Shown piece after piece: positions 1 through 4,344 of a DNA stretch of 6,963 bases. The notes under the pieces are model-generated. The model made no database searches, had not been told where the DNA came from, and worked only from the letters and a program-made list of their open reading frames with translations. Both the position numbers and the translations under genes were made by a program. The stretch's first letter is position 1, and every line of letters begins with the position of its first letter. Origin of the DNA: Cellvibrionales bacterium UBA2618 (GTDB lineage Bacteria > Pseudomonadota > Gammaproteobacteria > Pseudomonadales > Porticoccaceae); contig DDJS01000076.1 of assembly GCA_002339165.1 (NCBI GenBank), positions 15,785-22,747 of the forward strand, given 5' to 3'.

Positions 1-18
1 CAGGAGCAGGAGCAGGAG
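1..18 (+). repeat. Hexanucleotide CAGGAG tandem repeat coding (Gln-Glu)n
   Basis: Three exact copies of caggag open the window and are followed by caacaa. The repeat may continue to the left. It is in frame and encodes alternating Gln-Glu in the disordered linker of the Bat protein. The unit is a multiple of three, so copy-number change would alter linker length but not the reading frame. Confidence 0.7.
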
Positions 19-381
19 CAACAATCGAAGCGTGACGAGGATCGACAAAACGACCGAGCAGATGATGATCCAACACCCAACGATAACTCCGATGAGCAGC
101 AACAACCCGCCGATTCGGAAAGCCAAGATTCGCCAAACACGCCCGAGCAACAACAGACCGAAACGCTACCTAAAGAACGCGGGCAACCGAGCCCAGCAGA
201 GCCGGCCACCGAAAGCCCAGAAGAGCGTCAAGCGCAACAGGAACTCGAGCAGTTACTCCGCAGTGTGCCGGATGACCCAGGGGGATTGTTGCGGGCAAAA
301 TTTGAATACCAGGCACGCCAACGAGCCAACCAACCGCGGCGGCCCAGCCCCCCCAACAATGAAGCATCGGAGCGCTATTAA
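1..381 (+). CDS. C-terminal end of a VWA/TPR Bat-family protein (BatB/BatC type), 5' truncated
   Basis: Frame 1 is open from the first base to a TAA at 379-381, giving 126 residues with no start, so the gene begins left of the window. Residues 1-80 are low complexity, rich in Gln, Glu, Asp and Pro, and open with a QEQEQEQ run; they are probably disordered. The end is ordered-looking: an ELEQLLRSVP segment leads into PDDPGGLLRAKFEYQARQR (residues 90-108). An 'IPDDPGGLLRRKF.YQ' motif is what I know at the C-terminus of proteobacterial proteins that fuse a von Willebrand A domain to TPR repeats in Bat (aerotolerance) operons. Such proteins are inner-membrane anchored with the VWA domain in the periplasm; their exact role is not settled. 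BatD follows 44 nt downstream, which strongly supports the call. The VWA and TPR parts themselves are not visible here. Other frames over this stretch give Arg/Pro-rich nonsense and are shadows. Confidence 0.78.
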   Translation, partial: QEQEQEQQSKRDEDRQNDRADDDPTPNDNSDEQQQPADSESQDSPNTPEQQQTETLPKERGQPSPAEPATESPEERQAQQELEQLLRSVPDDPGGLLRAKFEYQARQRANQPRRPSPPNNEASERY

Positions 382-429
382 ATGTCGACCCACAACCCCG
401 TGCCAACCGCAGAACCAGACGCCCAATGA
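382..429 (+). CDS. Candidate 15-aa coupling mini-ORF between the Bat gene and batD
   Basis: An ATG at 382-384 follows the upstream TAA (379-381) without a gap, and 15 sense codons (MSTHNPVPTAEPDAQ) run to a TGA at 427-429. That TGA overlaps the batD ATG (426-428) as ATGA. A GGAG at 369-372 lies 9 nt before the mini-ORF ATG, a usable ribosome-binding spacing, while the batD ATG has no recognisable Shine-Dalgarno. The arrangement suits termination-reinitiation passing ribosomes from the upstream gene to batD. The peptide is Pro/polar, has no domain and no obvious function of its own. Chance occurrence of so short an ORF is quite possible; conservation of the junction would decide. Confidence 0.3.
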   Translation: MSTHNPVPTAEPDAQ

Positions 430-2174
430 AACGATCTACCGGTAACATTACGCCATTAGCTATCATCGTCATGCGCTGCATGGTCGGTTCTTTAGCGCTC
501 CTTGCACTGGCATCGAACAGTCACGCTGCCTTGACCGCGTCTCTCGATCGCAGCTCGGTCTATGATAACGAGAGCGTGCAATTAACGCTCCGCGTAGATG
601 CGCAAGTTGGCAACGTACAACTGGATGTCAGCGCTCTCAATAGCGACTTCGAAATTATCTCCAACAACCGGCAACAGCAGTACACCGTCAGTAATGGTAG
701 TGCGAAATCATCCACCGAGTGGAATTTGGTGCTTATCCCGCGTCGTACCGGCAACCTAGTGATTCCGTCACTCAACTTGCGCGGCGAAGTTAGCAATGCT
801 CTGGAATTAAAGGTTCAACCGAGCGCTGGTCGATCATCCACCAGTGCCAATGTGCGGCCGATCTTTGCCGAGGCGGTGGTCGACAAAGACAGCGTTTATG
901 TGCAGGAACAGATCTTGTTGACGCTGCGGCTTTATACCTCGGTTTCATTGACCGACTACAACCTAACGCCGCTCACGGTCGACGGAGCCACTGTGCAACA
1001 GGTGGCTGAAAATCAATATCAAAAGCGCGTCGATGGGCGCGACTATCTGGTCATCGAAGTACGCTATGCCGTCTTTCCGCAAACCAGCGGCGAATTGACC
1101 ATCCCAGCGCAACGCTTTGGTGCGTTTGAAGCCCCTCGCCAACGCCAATTTGGCGGCTTTAGACAGCGCGGTAATCAGGTCTTGCGCAATACCGACAACA
1201 AACGAATCGAGGTATTGCAGCGGCCAGAACAAATCGCTGGAGATCAGTGGATGCCGAGCGCGCAGGTTGAACTGACCGAAACCTGGAGCAGCGACCTCGG
1301 CGAGCTCCGCGTCGGCGAGCCCGTCACCCGCAGCATTACCATTACCGCTGAGGGGCTCACCGGCGCACAAATTCACCCGTTAAACTTCGCCGCCGCTGAT
1401 GACCACCGCGTCTATCCAGACAAGGCGCAGTTGGAAACCCGCAATACTGACGATGGTGCGCTCGGTGTGCGCATAGAATCCATGGCGTTGGTACCCAACC
1501 GCGAAGGACAGATTCAGCTCCCCGCGCTCGAGGTCGCCTGGTGGAACACTCGCACCGGTCAACCCGAACGCACCGTTCTCACGGGGCGCGTACTGCAAAT
1601 TGCTGCCGCCGCTGCAGAACGCCAAGCGAGTTTGAACACAGCGGCGATGCCGAGCGCCGAAACGCCACCCGAGGCATCCGCTGCGCCGGCAAATGCGGCG
1701 CAACCCTCGCGCCTATTAATGTTCTCTCTATCGGCCAATGCGCTGCTGTTAAGTGCAATTGCCGGCCTGTTGTTACTGCGCACAAAAAGCGCGATACAGC
1801 CCCCCAAAAAGAACCTCGACAGGCTCGATCACAATCGCACAAGTCTCAAGCAACAACTTAAAACGATACGTCGCGAAGCAACTGAAAATAATTTACTCAG
1901 TATGCGTCAAAGCATTCTAGAGTGGGGGCAAATGCTATTGCCGGAGACGCCGCCAAAAACACTGCAAGCGCTCGCTAAGCAGTTACAGGACAGCGTTTTA
2001 CACACCGAGTTTGCTGCGCTCGACGGCCACTTGTACGATCAGAAGAGTTCTGAAACTATCGATTTGGATCGCCTTTTCGATCAACTCGGGCGACAGACGG
2101 TACAGCCAACCACAGCCCACCGAAGCGGCGAGCGGCCCCTGCAACCTCTCTATCCAAACGACGGGAGTCGATAA
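426..2174 (+). CDS. batD: BatD family protein (Bat aerotolerance operon, membrane-anchored periplasmic protein)
   Basis: This 582-residue protein has the BatD architecture. Residues about 16-34 form a signal peptide (GSLALLALA core, likely cut after NSHA). A long beta-rich periplasmic part covers about 35-425. One membrane segment lies at about 431-451, and a basic, helical cytoplasmic tail follows (about 452-582). Family-like blocks include the Arg/Gly-rich stretch at 231-262, the QWMPSAQVELTETWS segment (274-288), GEPVTRSITITAEGL (297-311), the LVPNREGQIQLPALEVAWWN block (355-374) and a tail with ILEWGQ and LYDQKSSETIDLDRL. An Ala/Pro-rich linker at 393-428 precedes the membrane helix. BatD proteins occur with MoxR ATPases and VWA proteins and are linked to stress or oxygen tolerance; the biochemical role is unknown. 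The start at 426 is chosen because it overlaps the mini-ORF stop, but it lacks a ribosome-binding site. An in-frame ATG at 471 would give a compact 19-residue signal peptide and is a real alternative. Confidence 0.92.
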   Translation: MKRSTGNITPLAIIVMRCMVGSLALLALASNSHAALTASLDRSSVYDNESVQLTLRVDAQVGNVQLDVSALNSDFEIISNNRQQQYTVSNGSAKSSTEWNLVLIPRRTGNLVIPSLNLRGEVSNALELKVQPSAGRSSTSANVRPIFAEAVVDKDSVYVQEQILLTLRLYTSVSLTDYNLTPLTVDGATVQQVAENQYQKRVDGRDYLVIEVRYAVFPQTSGELTIPAQRFGAFEAPRQRQFGGFRQRGNQVLRNTDNKRIEVLQRPEQIAGDQWMPSAQVELTETWSSDLGELRVGEPVTRSITITAEGLTGAQIHPLNFAAADDHRVYPDKAQLETRNTDDGALGVRIESMALVPNREGQIQLPALEVAWWNTRTGQPERTVLTGRVLQIAAAAAERQASLNTAAMPSAETPPEASAAPANAAQPSRLLMFSLSANALLLSAIAGLLLLRTKSAIQPPKKNLDRLDHNRTSLKQQLKTIRREATENNLLSMRQSILEWGQMLLPETPPKTLQALAKQLQDSVLHTEFAALDGHLYDQKSSETIDLDRLFDQLGRQTVQPTTAHRSGERPLQPLYPNDGSR

Positions 2175-2196
2175 CGGCAGTTACTAATGGTAAGAT
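2168..2196 (+). promoter_or_regulatory. Candidate sigma-70 promoter for the symporter operon
   Basis: The hexamer TCGATA (2168-2173, 4 of 6 to TTGACA) is separated by 17 nt from TAAGAT (2191-2196, 4 of 6 to TATAAT, including the key first, second and last bases). A TG at 2188-2189 gives an extended -10 (TGnTAAGAT). Transcription would start near 2203. The -35 overlaps the batD stop codon. This is pattern matching by eye; weak promoters of this quality also arise by chance. Confidence 0.4.
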
Positions 2197-2202
2197 TTTA
2201 CT

Positions 2203-2217
2203 CCCAACCAAGTTGGG
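2203..2217 (+). promoter_or_regulatory. Perfect 6-bp inverted repeat (operator or 5'-UTR hairpin)
   Basis: CCCAAC and GTTGGG are perfect complements around a 3-nt CAA spacer. TTTA (2197-2200) and TAAA (2218-2221) extend the dyad across a 2-nt bulge. It lies immediately after the candidate -10, where transcription would start, and about 55 nt before the chosen ATG of the small symporter subunit. It could be a repressor operator, a hairpin at the 5' end of the mRNA, or a weak terminator of the bat transcript. No T-tract follows on either strand, so an intrinsic terminator is the least likely of these. Confidence 0.4.
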
Positions 2218-2271
2218 TAAACCCGAGATCGGTGGCAATGGGAAAAAATAACCTTAACAATGGGACTTCCT

Positions 2272-2565
2272 ATGAGTAATCCTTCTCAAAAAAAACAACA
2301 CCACGACTACTGGCGGGCCAATCTTAGCTTGCTTGCCAAACTATTATCTATTTGGTTTATGGTATCGTTCGGCTGCAGTATTCTTTGGGTCGACTGGCTC
2401 GATCAATTTTCATTTTATGGTTTTAAACTGGGCTTTTGGTTCGCTCATCAAGGCGCTATTTTAGTTTTTGTGGTACTCATATTTATCTATACATGGCGAA
2501 TGAAGGCGCTTGACAGCCAGTTTGACGTAGCCGATTCAGACGACCATCCTGAGAAAATATCGTGA
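2272..2565 (+). CDS. DUF4212 protein, small subunit of a sodium:solute symporter
   Basis: A 97-residue inner-membrane protein with two predicted membrane helices, at about residues 20-40 and 53-75. It carries the family marks: an N-terminal YWRANLSLL, a central FYGFKLGFWFAHQGAILVFV and a closing YTWRMKALDSQFDV before an acidic tail. This matches the 'sodium:solute symporter small subunit' family (DUF4212, TIGR03647), found almost always directly before a large SSS permease of the VC_2705 type, as here. It probably forms a complex with that permease; the small subunit's mechanism is not established. An upstream in-frame ATG at 2260 would add four residues (MGLP). I prefer 2272 because GGGA at 2262-2265 gives a 6-nt spacing and because family members begin shortly before the YWR motif. 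The stop overlaps the next start as GTGA, indicating translational coupling and matched production of the two subunits. Confidence 0.94.
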   Translation: MSNPSQKKQHHDYWRANLSLLAKLLSIWFMVSFGCSILWVDWLDQFSFYGFKLGFWFAHQGAILVFVVLIFIYTWRMKALDSQFDVADSDDHPEKIS

Positions 2566-4319
2566 GCACCCAAGCACTGACCTACCTGCTGGTCGGATTG
2601 TCCTTCGCGCTGTATATCGGCATCGCAATTTGGTCGCGGGCGTCTTCCACCAAAGACTTCTACATTGCCGGGGGCGGAATTCACCCAGTCGCCAATGGCA
2701 TGGCCACCGCGGCCGACTGGATGAGCGCGGCGTCTTTTATTTCCATGGCCGGGATTATTTCCTTTATTGGCCGCGATGGATCGGTGTATCTATTGGGCTG
2801 GACCGGGGGCTATGTGTTACTGGCGTTATTGCTCGCCCCCTACCTACGGAAATTCGGCCGTTTTACTATTCCCGATTTCATCGGCGAGCGCTACTATTCT
2901 CAGACTGCGCGAATGGTCGCGGTGCTCTGTCTGATCTTTGTTTCGTTCACCTATGTCGCGGGTCAAATGCGCGGTGTTGGCATTGTATTCTCGCGCTTTC
3001 TCGAGGTTGAGGTCGAGACTGGCGTGATCATCGGTATGGCGGTGGTCTTTATGTACGCGGTGCTTGGCGGCATGAAAGGCATCACCTACACCCAAGTCGC
3101 GCAGTACTGCGTACTGATTTTCGCCTATATGGTGCCGGCAATTTTCATATCACTAATGATCACCGACAACCCCATACCTCAACTCGGGTTTGGCGCGGAA
3201 GTGAACGATGGATCGCAACAATCGGTGTTGCAAAAACTCGACGGCGTACTGACAGAGCTCGGATTTGATCGCTACACCGAGGGCAGTAAATCGACTATCG
3301 ATGTATTTGCGATTACCGCGGCACTGATGTTTGGAACTGCCGGATTACCGCATGTATTGGTACGGTTTTTCACCGTGCCAAAAGTATCCGACGCGCGACT
3401 ATCGGCTGGCTATGCGCTAGTTTTTATCGCCATTCTTTACACTACTGCACCCGCCGTCGCGGCCTTTGCGCGGCTCAATCTGATCGATACGGTGGACAAC
3501 ACACCCTACGCTGAAGCGCCTGCATGGTTTAGACAGTGGGAGGACACCGGACTGGTTGCGTGGCAGGACAAAAACGCCGATGGTCGCATGCAATACCGCG
3601 CCGGGAGCGCCCTATCACCAACCAAACCGGCATTTACTGGAGCCCGAGGCGAACTTGGCGAACGCCTATTGAGCAATGCTCCCACCGACAGTGCCAACGA
3701 GGTCTATATCGATCGCGACATTATCGTCCTCGCCAACCCGGAAATTGCCGGGTTGCCCGGCTGGGTCATTGCATTGGTCGCCGCGGGTGGCGTAGCTGCT
3801 GCGCTGTCAACCGCAGCAGGCCTGCTGCTGGTTATCTCCAGTGCCATATCCCACGACCTTTTAAAACAGACGCTGATGCCGCAAATAAGTGAACAACAAG
3901 AACTACTGGCGGCTCGACTTGCCGCGGCAGTCGCCGTCTGCATCGCTGGGCTGTTTGGTATCTACCCACCGGCATTCGTAGCCCAAGTAGTCGCTTTCGC
4001 CTTTGGTCTGGCCGCCGCTTCGTTATTTCCAGCGCTTTTACTGGGCATTTTTTCCACCTCGGTAAACCGCGAGGGCGCGATCGCTGGCATGCTATCGGGG
4101 CTGACCTTTACCTTTGCCTATATCGTCTACTTCAAGTTCGCCATGCCGCAACTAAATAGCGCCGAACATTGGCTATGGGGCATTTCGCCCGAGGGCATCG
4201 GCGCGCTTGGCATGCTATTAAACTTCGCCATTGCGATACTGGTAAGTCACTTCAGTGCGCCACCGCCCAACGATGTCCAAGAGTTAATCGAGAACATTCG
4301 CATCCCAGCGAGCAAGTGA
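2562..4319 (+). CDS. Sodium:solute symporter, VC_2705-type large subunit (acetate/organic-acid permease-like)
   Basis: A 585-residue SSS family (TC 2.A.21) permease starting at GTG, overlapping the small-subunit stop. I count about 13 membrane helices: roughly 5-25, 42-64, 74-95, 117-137, 153-170, 180-200, 246-265, 281-303, 398-428, 449-470, 472-495, 503-525 and 545-563. Family blocks are FYIAGGGIHPVANGMATAAD (33-52), TIPDFIGERY (102-111), the GGMKGITYTQVAQ signature (169-181), GTAGLPHVLVRFFTVPKV (258-275) and the ALSTAAGLLL...ISHDL helix (414-433), whose Ser416/Thr417 lie where SSS carriers bind Na+. Relatives include ActP/MctP, so acetate or another short organic acid is the likely substrate, but the substrate cannot be read from sequence. 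The hydrophilic loop at 304-397 is predicted periplasmic because the basic loops (95-116, 266-280) alternate to the cytoplasmic side. It contains DKNADG (336-341), resembling an EF-hand core. No DUF294/CBS regulatory gene follows. Confidence 0.95.
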   Translation: MSTQALTYLLVGLSFALYIGIAIWSRASSTKDFYIAGGGIHPVANGMATAADWMSAASFISMAGIISFIGRDGSVYLLGWTGGYVLLALLLAPYLRKFGRFTIPDFIGERYYSQTARMVAVLCLIFVSFTYVAGQMRGVGIVFSRFLEVEVETGVIIGMAVVFMYAVLGGMKGITYTQVAQYCVLIFAYMVPAIFISLMITDNPIPQLGFGAEVNDGSQQSVLQKLDGVLTELGFDRYTEGSKSTIDVFAITAALMFGTAGLPHVLVRFFTVPKVSDARLSAGYALVFIAILYTTAPAVAAFARLNLIDTVDNTPYAEAPAWFRQWEDTGLVAWQDKNADGRMQYRAGSALSPTKPAFTGARGELGERLLSNAPTDSANEVYIDRDIIVLANPEIAGLPGWVIALVAAGGVAAALSTAAGLLLVISSAISHDLLKQTLMPQISEQQELLAARLAAAVAVCIAGLFGIYPPAFVAQVVAFAFGLAAASLFPALLLGIFSTSVNREGAIAGMLSGLTFTFAYIVYFKFAMPQLNSAEHWLWGISPEGIGALGMLLNFAIAILVSHFSAPPPNDVQELIENIRIPASK

Positions 4320-4344
4320 ATCAAGCCCGAGGCGGCCATTGCAC
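4320..4344. other. 25-nt convergent intergenic spacer, no clear terminator
   Basis: The stop codons of the symporter (+) and pepN (-) face each other across 25 nt. I see only a 3-bp GCC/GGC pairing around 4325-4333 and no T-tract on either strand, so no intrinsic terminator can be called. Transcripts from both sides probably overlap or end by another mechanism such as Rho. Confidence 0.6.

Noticed and set aside
32..445. 137-residue open frame on the plus strand overlapping the left edge
   Set aside because: It lies in a different frame from the Bat protein tail, gives an Arg/Pro/Asn-rich sequence without domains and overlaps the batD start. Frame 1 carries the recognisable PDDPGGLLRAKFEYQ motif.
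963..1376. 137-residue open frame on the minus strand inside batD
   Set aside because: It is antisense to conserved BatD blocks, has no family resemblance and no supporting start signals.
2203..2217. Rho-independent terminator after batD
   Set aside because: The stem is only 6 bp and is followed by TAAACCCGAG rather than a T-tract; the opposite strand also lacks one.
2238..2279. 13-codon ORF (MGKNNLNNGTSYE) overlapping the start of the DUF4212 gene
   Set aside because: It has only a badly spaced GGTGG before it and ends inside the downstream gene without a stop-start overlap at either candidate ATG; chance is the simplest explanation.
4320..4344. Bidirectional terminator between the symporter and pepN
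   Set aside because: No stem longer than 3-4 bp and no flanking T-tracts are visible on either strand.
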